In this document: one piece after another, positions 51,801 through 61,600 of the stretch | Numbering within the stretch: position 1 is the stretch's first letter | Layout: every line of letters starts with the position of its first letter | Assembly: GCA_011033025.1 (NCBI GenBank) | Contig: WFMF01000031.1 | Location: 310,001 to 374,000, forward strand | Source: Beroe forskalii | Taxonomy: Eukaryota > Ctenophora > Nuda > Beroida > Beroidae | Length of the DNA stretch: 64,000 nucleotides | Direction of reading: 5' to 3' | The notes under the pieces: model-generated | What the model was told of the DNA's origin: nothing | The model's database searches: none | The model's input: only the letters and a program-made list of their open reading frames with translations | Program-made: the position numbers and the translations under genes

Positions 51801-52980
51801 CGTTGTTCCAACTACATGTACAATGTACATGAACATGGCATTGTTCCGACTTGGATTTCAAGGGGTTATAATGTGAATTGAGCAGTTTGATGGTTTTGAC
51901 GAAACGCTTTTTGAAGCCTATAGCTCTATAGGTTGAATATCTGCTAAGCGTATGTTGCAACCATTAACCCATGTCATTCAAGAAGCATTTGATTGAACCT
52001 TAACCATGGCATCATAAACCAAGTCTGTCATCATACCCTCTAATCTTGTTTTGCGACTTTGCTTCCAATTGCTCAATTGCAGAATTGTGTTATGTTTCAA
52101 ACAATGGTACTTTCCTTATCACTTTACCGTCTCCTTAAACCGGTTATCTGGATGCTACAATTAAATTAATTGCTTTCCCAAAACTTATTCAATGATCTGG
52201 GGCATCCCCCGGTTTAATAAAGGTGCAAGGCCCAACTTTTTGGGAAAAATTAAATCTTTTAAAATAATTTCCTAAAAGGCTTTTAAAGGTTCCCCCTAAC
52301 TTTCTGTTTGCAGATTGCACTTTTTTTCTTACTTTTTTGTTTTGCTGCAGTTTTCTTCAAAATTTAATAAAAGATGTCTAACTTTTTCCTCCCCTCCTCC
52401 CCCTTTCCCTGCCCTCCTGCCCCCTTTCAAATAAAAGACCCCTTTGGGGCCCCCACACTGACGGTCCGGTAACAACGACCCCGCTCTCCACCTTCCGTAA
52501 ATACCTCGGTCTCGGGCCTGGGGTTTCCTGACTGCCGGGCGTACGGGCCGGTTAAGGGCCAAACAACTGGCTGCCGGGGGTAATGAGGGTTTGGGTAAGG
52601 GGCGGCGACTCATTTCACCCATGCCCGGGATTAAAAAAAGGGGGGGCCCCAAATCCCCGGCGGCCCCACAGAATTCCCCAGAAAATTCCACCAGGGGGCC
52701 AAGTTCGCCCCGGGCAAGGGGAAGAGTCACTCATCCCAAAAAGGGTTCCCGTGAAGAAAGGAAATTTTATGTTTTTCGATGATCAAGTTTTTGGTGGGAT
52801 TGTGGTTATAATGTTGATTTTTTGAATTTTTAATAAAGTTTTAACGTTAGAAAAAAAATTTTTTTTTTTAAACGGGAATTAACTCACTAGCTCGCGTGTA
52901 GTCAATTAGAGCCGCGTTAAGCTTCTTGATTGACCTATTAGCGTCCCTACAGATGTAAGCTCGGGTTTGGTAGCAATGGG
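36855..52980 (-). CDS. TTC6: TPR-repeat protein, TTC6-like, 5' end unresolved
   Basis: Chain of tetratricopeptide repeats, a protein-binding solenoid; the C-terminal order resembles animal TTC6, a poorly characterised protein. Exons resolved with consistent phase: 50489-50396, 45907-45756, 45535-45465, 44194-44036, 43858-43746, 43516-43344, 41195-41074, 40044-39856, 39569-39407, 39238-39061, 37870-37745, 37538-37461, 37250-37126, 37015-36855 (about 634 residues). Repeat hallmarks include YYLYRGKLLLEMGNLDQA, RAYLYRGALKFEIKNYRLAV, LLYHTLGLCYHRNNQLTEAL and HSYFNRGNLHLTMG. A further TPR-like exon at about 52884-52980 (ALIDYTRASE) belongs upstream, but it sits in doubtful sequence and its junction is not resolved. 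The junction 37745/37538 has an AT donor. ANKEF1-like and nucleoredoxin-like genes lie inside introns on the same strand. Confidence 0.82.
38738..38779. repeat. (GGGA)n microsatellite
   Basis: Ten or so ggga/ggac units in an intron of the TPR gene; no other feature. Confidence 0.8.
39590..39665. repeat. CACGTG-containing minisatellite in a TPR-gene intron
   Basis: Four or five degenerate units of gtcacgtggta type lie 20 bp from the exon starting at 39569. Three retain a perfect CACGTG (E-box). A similar cluster occurs at 44760-44890 in another intron of the same gene. Confidence 0.6.
41926..41932 (+). promoter_or_regulatory. TATA box of the nested + strand gene
   Basis: TATAAAA lies about 115 bp upstream of the first ATG of the small + strand gene, predicting a transcription start near 41957. 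A polyadenylation signal AATAAA at 43037 would end the same transcript. Both are on the strand opposite to the host TPR gene. Confidence 0.6.
42041..42531 (+). CDS. Small secreted cysteine-containing orphan protein, intronless, apparent frameshift
   Basis: I do not recognise this family. The ATG at 42041 opens a frame with a hydrophobic stretch (MMITLLLPAVFLAVVL) typical of a signal peptide, but it stops at 42160 (TGA). From about 42097 a second frame is open and runs to a TGA at 42529-42531; its first ATG is 42163 (122 residues). That part has about seven cysteines and helical-looking segments, ending TSTKQC. Gaining one C in the short C-run near 42117-42120 would put both frames in register, so this is either a one-base sequence error, a polymorphic null allele or a young pseudogene. 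It lies in a TPR-gene intron, antisense, with its own TATA box and AATAAA. A cytokine-like or effector-like role is only a guess. Confidence 0.5.
44230..44415. repeat. Purine-rich degenerate repeat
   Basis: Repeated gaaaaggggtgcaga-type words, about 13-17 bp, in a TPR-gene intron close to the exon starting at 44194. Confidence 0.6.
44755..45080. repeat. TCACGTGA minisatellite followed by a ~35-bp triplet repeat
   Basis: 44760-44890 holds about eight units of atatcacgtga/atatcacgaga type. 44990-45080 holds three copies of ggcgctaaaaccac followed by taatcggtaaa. Both lie in one TPR-gene intron; no coding sense was accepted. Confidence 0.65.
46586..49071 (-). CDS. ANKEF1: Ankyrin-repeat and EF-hand protein, ANKEF1-like, nested in the TPR gene
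   Basis: Animal ANKEF1 (ANKRD5) is a sperm/cilium-associated ankyrin protein with a central EF-hand region. Exons: 49071-48919, 48598-48461, 48202-48053, about 47858-47637, about 47520-47380, about 47203-47045 and about 46882-46586. The N-terminus resembles ANKEF1 (LMYSVTNNDFKQVGKLISLGIPNLVNML), followed by ankyrin units ETALHAAVCNGLEDMVSFLI, RTPLIRAV, KIMELLLEAGGNPNDHD, LHVLFYGLQPTSRHLSC, TMLIHTVKNGYVDITETLI, NTPVHIC, GDTPLHLAV and EVIKFLLARGCPIDV. The last exon is EF-hand-like (ILIEEFFAKDVNQTGLLERK). It ends soon after, so it lacks the second ankyrin block of human ANKEF1 (776 residues). The 48053 junction does not resolve to GT-AG in frame. The gene lies within the intron between TPR exons 50396 and 45907, same strand. 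Confidence 0.82.
48593..48750 (-). repeat. Tandem copies of an ANKEF1-like 3' splice site
   Basis: The exon starting at 48598 is preceded (gene sense) by tttacag then ataac. On the + strand the word ttatctgtaa and close variants recur at about 48595, 48613, 48628, 48649, 48700 and 48713, so five or six acceptor-plus-exon-start copies stand in a row at irregular 13-50-bp spacing. Confidence 0.7.
50045..50059. promoter_or_regulatory. RFX X-box-like site
   Basis: gttgccaatggcaat is a near-palindromic match to the X-box (GTTGCC, 0-3 bases, GGCAAC) bound by RFX factors at cilium genes. It lies about 975 bp upstream of the ANKEF1-like start. Single site, last base off consensus. Confidence 0.3.
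50749..51418 (-). CDS. Secreted nucleoredoxin/tryparedoxin-like protein, complete, 2 exons
   Basis: Thioredoxin-fold disulfide reductase of the nucleoredoxin family. Exons 51418-51239 (60 codons) and 51069-50749 (106 codons plus stop); 166 residues. The first residues (MSNSFLPLLLLLPSCHA) form a signal peptide, unusual because vertebrate nucleoredoxin is cytosolic or nuclear; a lumenal or extracellular place is inferred. The redox motif is WCPDC, split from the rest by the intron straight after CQ. Then come NWQVIWVTRDRVEEAADSYF, MPWIRLQW, the cis-proline region FIPAVTMVDPEYNVI and FPWTKEE, all in nucleoredoxin order. It lies between two TPR exons on the same strand, apparently inside a TPR-gene intron. 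The intron is bounded by the 9-bp direct repeat actgccagg and filled with aaccgaaac-type short repeats. Confidence 0.85.
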
Positions 52981-54400
52981 CCCAAAAGGGAAGAAAATAG
53001 AAAATGAGGGGGGGGGTTAAAAAATTTTCCCCAAGGGGCCCATAGGCATGCAAAATCGGCTATTTTTTTCCCTCCTCTCTTTTTTCAATAACCGGCCCCA
53101 AAAAAACAAAATAAGATTTTGGGGGAAAGATAAGTCAAAATTCCCCAAATTCAAACAAATTATTCCCCAATTTTTCCCCAGTCCTCTTTTTTCCCTTTAA
53201 GTTTAGATGACCCTCCCCTAGACCGAGGTTTGTTGGTTCAAAGGTTTCCCGTTCCACCGCTTTCAGGCACAGCTTCGTCGTATCTGAGGGGGAGCGGCCG
53301 ATTAAAAAAAGATAATGCAGGGAAAGGGGATTTGAAAACTTGAGAAGAGGTATTTCTTCTTTCTTTCTGAAAAGTAAAAAGGGAATTTTTTTCGGGGGAA
53401 AAACATCAGAGTTTTTGGTAAAATAATTTCCCCGCCCTCCAGCGTATGATTCCCCTGTGGGAACCCTTGTGTTCTCCCAAAAGTTGGGTTTAAAGAATGG
53501 ACAAGGGGAAGTCCAGAGTTTCCGAATCAGAAAATTTTTTTATTTAAATCCCCTTTATTTTTAAACAAAAAATTAGTGGGTGAAGGACAAAAAAACCTTT
53601 GCCCAATTTTAATCGGGGTTCGGATGATGATCAAAATCCCCACCCTCCCCCTGCGAGATCGTTTAGGTTTTCCTTCCTCCAGAACAGCTCTGTGGGAAAG
53701 GCAGGGGTTTTGTTGGAAAACAGGTGGATGGGTGGGAAAATCCGGAAACGTTGGGTACTTCCCCCGAAGAAGGGAAAGGGTTTTCTACCGGAGGGAAAAT
53801 CCTCAATTTCCCTTTAGAACATCCCGGAAATTTTTAGAAGTTGTCAGATGAAATTCATTGAGGGTGGACTGGTTTTAACATCAAAAAGTAGTTGTGAAAA
53901 TGAACAGTATTTTGATTTAATCCTGGGGGCTGTCCCAATTTTCAAATTTTAAAGATTTGGGTTTAAAATTTAAAAAAGATAGATACCGATTTTAGCAAAA
54001 TTTTAAAGGGGTGAGCCCCGTCCCAGTTTCGGGATGCTGTTGTAAGGTTTCTGTTCCAACATTGCAGTGAAACCGGGCCCGCCCACTGTGCCGGGCCCGG
54101 GAAAGGGGGTGGGAGAGGGTAGATGGGGATTAATTCAAGTTCGAGGTTACATTTGAGAAGTTTCTTTTATTACTTTTCAGAGGTTAATTGAGCTTTCATA
54201 AAGCACAAAATCTCAAGAAAACGGAAGAAAAGAGACTGTTTCTGACTTTTTAATCATTATTTACCCTCTTTCAAAGGTTTTTTTTTCTTTAGTATTTTAT
54301 TTAGGGCCAAAAGGGTATAATTTTTCCCCCTTGATGTTCCTTTTCCCCAAATAAAGCCTTTTTTAGTAAGTTTTCTGGTTATTTGGTTTTTTGAGCCTGT
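52200..54400. other. Low-quality-looking sequence with inflated homopolymers
   Basis: Compared with the rest of the window this stretch has dense runs of two to nine identical bases (for example around 52630-52700, 52850-52872, 53010-53040), many G/C runs, and TPR-like exon fragments (about 52884-52980, perhaps 53230-53280) that break frame. I read it as unpolished long-read or gap-filled sequence, not a biological compositional island. Confidence 0.55.
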
Positions 54401-54409
54401 TTTTTGATT

Positions 54410-54735
54410 CTGCTAGCTGATTGCAGGCTTCTGCTGGCATAGCTGATTACCAGGCTTCAGCTAGTGATTACCAGGTTTCTGGCTGATTACCAGGTTTCGC
54501 TAGCTGATTACCAGGCTTCTGCTGGCAGCTGATTACCAGGCTTCAGCTAGCTGATTACCAGGCTTCAGCTAGCTGATTACCAGGCTTCTGCTAGCTGATT
54601 ACCAGGCTTCTGCTAGCTGATTACCAGGCTTCTGCTAGCTGATTACCAGGCTTCTGCTAGCTGATTACCAGGCTTCTGCTAGCTGATTACCAGGCTTCTG
54701 CTAGCTGATAACCAGGCTTCTGCTAGTTGATTACT
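54410..54735. repeat. 22-bp minisatellite
   Basis: About 14 copies of ctgattaccaggcttctgct plus ag; the central copies are nearly identical and the first few degraded. No coding sense was accepted. Confidence 0.9.
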
Positions 54736-55024
54736 GGGCTCCTGGTATCGCTTGTTCTTCCCTCCCTTTCTCATCACAAATATGCATTGGATGATCCTGC
54801 TCAGGCTGTAACCAAGCCATGCAAGAACCGTCAATGCATATGGCGTATCTTGGTTCCAAACGGAATATAAGAATTGTAGTCCGCATAGAAGACCGTAAGA
54901 TCCAAAATGAGACGAAAAGTAGGGTCCCTGGGAATCTAATCTACTTCACATTAATACCAAGAAATGTTTTTATATGATTTTTTCTCAATCGTAGTAAGCA
55001 AAGGCTGTCATAGACTCAGATAAG

Positions 55025-55845
55025 CTTCAGATTTCCATCAAGGAAGAATAATTAATGCCGTTGATGAAACTAAATTCCTTGGTGTTACTATTGATAATGA
55101 ACTGTCCTGGAAGCCACACCTTCTAAAACTTAATAAGAAGCTTAAAAGTGCATGTGGCAGGCTATACCGCATTGCAACTCTCTGCCCGATCAACTTCACA
55201 AACAAATTTATCATTCACTTTTTGAGTCTCACCTAAATTATGCAATCTCTGTATGGGGAGGTGTAGCCCTTAGCAACCTGGACTCAGTATTCAGAACTCA
55301 AAAGAAATGTCTCCGTATTATGTTTGGTGATACAGAGGCCTTTCTTGAAAAGTTTCGAACTTGTGTGCGAGCTCGGGAACATGGTGCACAGAAGCTAGAT
55401 AAGGAATTTTATTCTCGAGAACCCTCGAAACCACTATTTAAAAAAACAGGACCTACTAACTGTACAAAATCTGTACCGCTTACACTGCATAATGGAACTA
55501 GTGAAAATTATAAAGCAAGAGGAGCCTGTGTCTCTGTACCAAATCCTTAATAGATCAAAACGTAATAAAAACCGATTTATAACTCCTGTTCCTTCTAAGA
55601 ATTTCACATATAGAGCCCCTTGGCTGTGGAATGCTTTACCCAAAGTCTTGACTTAGGGAAATTTGGCTTAGATAGCGATGAAAATTTGATAAAAGTCTGC
55701 TGAAAGGTCTCTCCTAGAGGCACAAAACAACAACTTGGACTCCTGGAGTAACGAAAACTTTCTGGAGTTCACTCAATTGAGCTCACAAAAACAAATTGTA
55801 GCTCATCTGACCAATGTTAATGCCGTTCTTTAATTCTTTAATTCA
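55025..55845 (+). pseudogene. Decayed non-LTR retrotransposon, C-terminal reverse-transcriptase part
   Basis: Three frames together give the usual end of a CR1/Jockey-type ORF2: ETKFLGVTIDNELSWKPHL, KKLKSACGRLYRIA, then after a frameshift near 55190 SLFESHLNYAISVWGG and RTQKKCLRIMFGD, and after another shift near 55440 LLTVQNLYRLHC, then FTYRAPWLWNALPK. Internal stops and frameshifts show it is dead. It ends near 55845 in a short ttctttaa repeat, typical of a 3' tail. No promoter or ORF1 is present. Confidence 0.8.
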
Positions 55846-57350
55846 AACTCAATGCAGGTTAAGAAGAGGGTCGACCATGGCACAGGCTGGAAGGTAATTT
55901 TTTACTGAATTCTAAAGAATGGGTGTTGTAAGGTGAAACTAACATCACTTGAGAATCAAGTGCAACAACTTTCATGTTATAATGAGAGTTGTGAAAGTTT
56001 ATGAGAGTTGTACATGAATGCCGTACTTGATGAGTTAAAATTGTACGTGATAAGGCTTTATCTCAGTGCTATAGACAAATGTGTCTATTGAATAAGTATA
56101 CTCTTGAAGATTATAAACATGACTGTGAATAACGAAAAAATGGGCCCTGATTGGTGTGGCAGGTGGTCCCTAGGGGCACTCTTAAGCATATAGCAACTGT
56201 GTCCTTTCTCCAGCCACATATACTGCTACACTAATCAATTGGCCCCCTGAAACGGATCTGGTCAACTAAACAGTGACTTTTAGCGAATTCATTGGACCAG
56301 TTTCAAATAGCCTTATCAATAAGTTCATGTAAAAATATAAAATAGGTTTCTCTATACACTTGGTGTTCTTAAAGGTGCATACTTTACTGCCATGTCATGA
56401 AGTATGTGCTCTACAAAGGGGTCTGGTATCATAATTCTCCTTTGTATAGCAGACCAAGCTCAAGAGTTATCTATTCCATGGTAGAACATTATATGTCAAG
56501 CCATGATTCATTTAAATAGACCTGAATTGGTCTGATGAATTATAACGGTGCCTATTGATACAATACAGATAATGCAGCAGACCTCCAGATATAATGGTTT
56601 TTACTAACTCTTCCATTATAATATTAAAACTACAAGCTTATAAGATGTTACAAATCTTACCTAGATAGTCATTAGTCATATCATTCTTAGATTTTTAAAT
56701 TATCTGTATCTACCTTATGAATCCAAGTCCTAGATGCCTAATGCGAAAAATAGTCTCTCCCTCAAATATCAATATGAGTAGTAGAATTGGGTAGCGTTAT
56801 GCCTTCATCATTCTTTTGTGTGTTTTTGATTGTAAGTTGTGGAGATCAATAAAAAACTTTGTTTACCTAAAAACTTTGTTTACCTACCTTTTGGGCTTTA
56901 TTTAACCAGCCCTTATCAAATTTTTGTCCAAAGGGCCAGTTAAAAAAGGCCTGTAAAAGTGGGGATGGTCAAATTAAAGGCCAATAAGTTTAGATCAAAT
57001 GAAACTTTTATGACTTGGCTAATGGCTAATTTAGTTTAAAATTCACTTGAGGTTCATAACATAACATGTTAATGACCTAAATCATAATATTAGTCTTTTG
57101 ATGCAATTTATTGAATATAAAGGACTTTAATTGGTCATTTCAGAGCATAAAATCCTTGATCTGGAACCAACCTGAAAAATTTTATCCAAGGGAGTGGATA
57201 AAATGCCTAAAATGGTTCAAAAATGATTCAATTTTTTTCCATAGAGCCGGTTAAAAAAAGGCCAGCTAAATAAAGGCAAATAATCTATATTATTTTCTAA
57301 TTTCTGGTGATTGTGAACTTACAGCATATAATTAACAGAAAACCACATAG
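55846..57350. other. Non-coding, nothing recognised
   Basis: No exon was found that fits the SEC14L1-like gene downstream. A duplicated aaaaactttgtttacct near 56855-56885 may mark the tail of another degraded element. Confidence 0.35.
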
Positions 57351-57359
57351 AAGAGTCCT

Positions 57360-58165
57360 TGAAAATAGATTATTACCCTCCCATGGCTCAAACTCCAGTG
57401 TGATAATTATCAATATCACCCTCCCGTGATTATAATTCGGGTGTGATAATTATCGATATATCACCCCTTTAAAACTACTGTATAGTGGCGCGCGCAAAAA
57501 TTTTCTAAAGGAGCAAATGAAGCCCAAATATAAAACCAAATCTAGGCGGTAAACAGCCATCCCGAAAAAAATGAGTGCAGAAAAAACTTGAAAAGAAATT
57601 TTGATAAAGCTGCACTTGCAAATCTATAAAGGCATTCAATCCGGACGAGGGTCGTCAGACCCGAGTGGAAGGAAATACTGTTGTATGGCTAGCCCCCGGC
57701 TGAATCCTGAAGAAAAGAGCTAGAATTGTGATGTAGGCAGCGTAAATACCGAAATCAGAAGCAGCTAGGTCTAGCCAAGTAGGGTCGGGTGATAATACAA
57801 TTAACTAACTCATGGATCGTGTTATATCGAAAATTGTCAAACTCGGCTGACGCCTCGTGTGATAATTTTCGATATAACACTCCCATTCGTTAGTTAATCG
57901 TTCACTATACACCTCCTTTATAGAACCACTGTACAGTGGCGGAATAATAGAGCACAATATTGTTAAATAAATTGTTGATTTTATGAAGGAGCACTCAAAT
58001 TCAGAGAAGGGTTGTCAGACCCGAGTGGAGGGAGTACTGTTTTGTCGGGTAATAATACAATTAACAAACTCATGGATCGTGTGATATTGAAAATTGTGAA
58101 ACTCAGCTAACGCCTTGTGTGATAATTTTCAATATCATAGTACTCCCATTGGTTTGTTAATTGTA
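57360..58165. repeat. Two tandem copies of a palindromic (MITE-like) repeat
   Basis: 57470-57900 and 57900-58150 share the order actgta(t/c)agtggcg, then gtcagacccgagtgga, gtcgggt(g/a)ataatacaatt and actcatggatcgtg. Each ends in an imperfect palindrome built on gtgataattttc(g/a)atat and its complement. The palindrome could fold into a hairpin of about 100 bp. No protein is encoded. It lies just upstream of the SEC14L1-like exons. Confidence 0.65.
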
Positions 58166-58189
58166 CAATACTCAATTGTAATGTTTCAG

Positions 58190-58605
58190 GCATATGAGCG
58201 TCGATTCCCAACTTGTGCCATGATTCCTTCCTTTTTGGGAAGTGAAACAATAAGTGAACACAGGAGCAAAGATGGTGCTATCCATGTCATAGAGAGAAGG
58301 TGTAAAATTGATGTGGACGTATCTTACTTCTTGAAGAAGGTATAACATCCATTTTCAAGTATTATCTAGGTTATAATTTTAATTGATTTGCAAAACAAAA
58401 CGTTATCGAATTGATTTTATAACTCCTTGCAATCATTAATTATAGCGTTTCCACCAATGCAATACATTCTCAGATGTGTGGAGCTGACTATGTCTACTTC
58501 ATCCAAAAGAACTCTTTGAATATGAGGAATAGGACCCTGAACATAGTGGCTACTAATGAAACCTTCTCCAGCAGAGTCAAAATCAGGGAGGAGTGCTCTT
58601 ACAAG
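58190..58605 (+). CDS. SEC14L1: SEC14-like protein 1 (SEC14L1/5-like), two exons of the PRELI domain, partial
   Basis: SEC14L1-type proteins carry an N-terminal PRELI/MSF1 domain, then CRAL-TRIO and GOLD domains, and act in lipid or ligand trafficking. Exon 58190-58339 reads AYERRFPTCAMIPSFLGSE, then DGAIHVIERRCKIDVDV. Exon 58474-58605 reads MCGADYVYFIQKNSLNMRNR, then NETFSSRVKIREECSYK, in the family's order and spacing. Both have AG acceptors and GT donors and are in phase 0. The first coding exon (about 25 residues before AYERRF) was not found upstream, and everything after ECSYK lies beyond the satellite, outside the window. SEC14L1 versus SEC14L5 cannot be decided from this piece. Confidence 0.88.
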
Positions 58606-61600
58606 GTACTACAATCTACATGGTTATGAAGTACTACAGGGTTAGAGGGTTTAATGACAAGGCACTGCATGGTTAGAAAGTCTTTACAAGGCGCTACCTT
58701 GTACGATGGTTTTTACAGCGTATGCCCTGACACCAGTTTCAGCATATGCATTGACATCAGTGTCAGCGTATGCCTTGACATCAGTGTCAGCGTATGCCCT
58801 GACACCAGTGTCAGCGTATGCCTTGACATCATTGTCAGCGTATGCCTTGACATCAGTGTCAGCATATGCTTTGACACCAGTGTCAGCGTGGTTAGAAAGT
58901 TTTTACAAGGCACTGCTTTGTACGATGGTTTTTACAGCGTATGTCTTGACACCAGTGTCAGCGTATATGCCTTGACATCAGTGTCAGCGTAAGCCTTGAC
59001 ATCAGTGTCAGCATATGCTTTGACACCAGTGTCACCGTGGTAAGAAAATTTTTACAAGGCACTTCCTTGTACGATGGTTTTTACAGCGTATGCCTTGACA
59101 CCAGTGTCAGCGTATGCCTTGACATCAGTGTCAGCATATGCTTTGACACCAGTGTCAGCGTATGCCTTGACATCAGTGTTAGCATATGCTTTGACATCAG
59201 TGTCAGCGTATCTCTTGACATCATTATCAGCTAATGCCTTAACTAACACCAGTGTCATCGTATGCCTTGAAACCAGCGTCAGCGTATGCCTTCAAACCAG
59301 TGTCAGCGTATGCCTTGACATTAGTGTCAGTATATGCCTTGACACCAGTGTTAGCGAATGCCTTGACATCAGTGTCATTTTTTGCCTTGACATCAGTGTC
59401 AGCGTATGCCTTGACATCAGTGTCAGCGTATGCCTTGACACCGGTGTCAGCGTATGCCTTGACACCGGTGTCAGCGTGTGCCTTGACATAAGTGTCAGCG
59501 TATGCCTTGACATCAGTGTCAGCGTATGCCTTGACACCAGTGTCAGCATTTGCCTTGACACCAGTGTCAGCGTATGCCTTGACACCAGTGTCTGCGTATG
59601 CCTTGACATCAGTGTCAGCGTATGCTCTGACACCGGTGTCAGCGTATGCCTTGACACCAGTGTCAGCGTATGCCTTGACACCAGTGTCAGCGTATGCCTT
59701 GACACCAGTGTCAGCGTATGCCTTGACATCAGTGTCAGCGTATGCCCTGACACCAGTGTCGGCTTATCCCTTGAAACAAGTGTCAGCGAATGCCTTGAAA
59801 TCAGTGTCAGCATATGCTTTGCCACCAGTGTCAGGCGTCAGCGTATGCCTTGACACAAGTGTCAGCGTATGCCTTGACACCAGTGCCAGTGAATGCTTTG
59901 ACACCAGTGGCAGCGAATGCCTTGACATCAGCGTCAGCGTATGCCTTGACACCAGTGTCAGCATATGTCTTGACATCAGTATCCGCTAATGCCTTGACAT
60001 CAGTGTCAGCATATGCTTTGAAGCCAGTGTCAGCGTATGCCTTGACACCAGTGTCAGCGAATGCCTTGACACCAGTGTCAGCGTATGCCTTGACATCAGT
60101 GTCAGCGTATGCCTTGACACCAGTGTCAGCGTATGCCTTGACACCAGTGTCAGCGTATGCCTTGACACCAGTGTCAGCGTATGCCTTGACACCAGTGTCA
60201 GCGTATGCCTTGACACCAGTGTCAGCATGCCTTGACACCAGTGTCAGCGTATGCCTTGACATCAGTGTCAGCGAATGCCTTGACACCAGTGTCAGCGTAT
60301 GCCTTGACACCAGTGTCAGCGTATGCCTTGACATCAGTGTCAACGTATGCCTTGACACCACTGTCAACGTTTGCCTTGATACCAGTGTCAGCGTATGCCT
60401 TGACACCAGTGTCAGCATATGCCTTGACACCAGTGTCAGCGTATGCCTTGACACCAGTGTCAGCGTATGCCTTGACATCAGTGTCAGCATATGCTTTGCC
60501 ACCAGTGTCAGGCGTCAGCGTATGCCTTGACACCAGTGTCAGCGTATGCCTTGACACCAGTGTCAGCGTATGCCTTGACACCAGTGTCAGCGTATGCCTT
60601 GACAACGGTGTCAGTGTATGCCTTGACACCAGTGTCAGCGTATGTCTTGACATCAGTGTCAATGTATGCTTTGACATCAGTGTCAGCGTATGCTTTGACA
60701 TCAGTGTCAGCGTATGCCCTGACACTAGTGTCAGCGTATACCTTGACACCAGTGTCAGCGTATGCCTTGACACCAGTGTCAGCGTATGCCTTGACACCAG
60801 TGTCGCCGAATGCCTTGACACCAGTGTCAGCGAATGCCTTGACACCAGTGTCAGCGTATGCCTTGACACCAGTGTCAGCGTATGCCTTGACATCAGTGTC
60901 AGCGCATGCCTTGACATCAGTGTCAGCGTATGCCTTGACACCAGTGTCAGCGTATGTCTTGACATCAGTGTCAGCGTATGCCTTGACACCAGTGTCAGCG
61001 TATGCCTTGACACCAGTGTCAGCGTATGCCTTGACATCAGTGTCAGCGTATGCCTTGACACCGGTATCAACGTTTGCCTTTACACCAGTGTCAGAGTATG
61101 CCTTGACACCAGTGTCAGCTTATGCCTTGACACCAGTGTCAGCGTATGCCTTGACATCAGTGTCAGCGTATGCCTTGACATCAGTGTCAGCGTATGCCTT
61201 GACACCAGTGTCGGCTTATCCCTTGAAACCAGTGTCAGCGTATGCCTTGACACCAGTGTCAGCGTATGCCTTGACACAAGTGTCAGCGTATGCCTTGACA
61301 CCAGTGTCAGCGTATGCCTTGACACCAGTGTCAGCGTATGCCTTGACACCAGTGTCAGCGTATGCCTTGACATCAGTGTCAGTGTATGCCTTGACACCAG
61401 TGTCAGCGTATGCCTTGACACCAGTGTCAGCGTATGCCTTGACACCAGTGTCAGCGTATGCCTTGACACCAGTGTCAGCGTATGCCTTGACATCAGTTTC
61501 AGCGTATGTTTTGACATCAGTGTCAGCATATGCTTTGCCATCAGTGTCAGCGTATGCCTCGACATCAGTTTCAGCGTATGCCTTGACATCAGTGTCAGCG

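Noticed and set aside
52329-52825. Overlapping open frames of more than 80 residues in both directions
   Set aside because: They are G/C-rich low-complexity translations in sequence that looks erroneous; no family resemblance.
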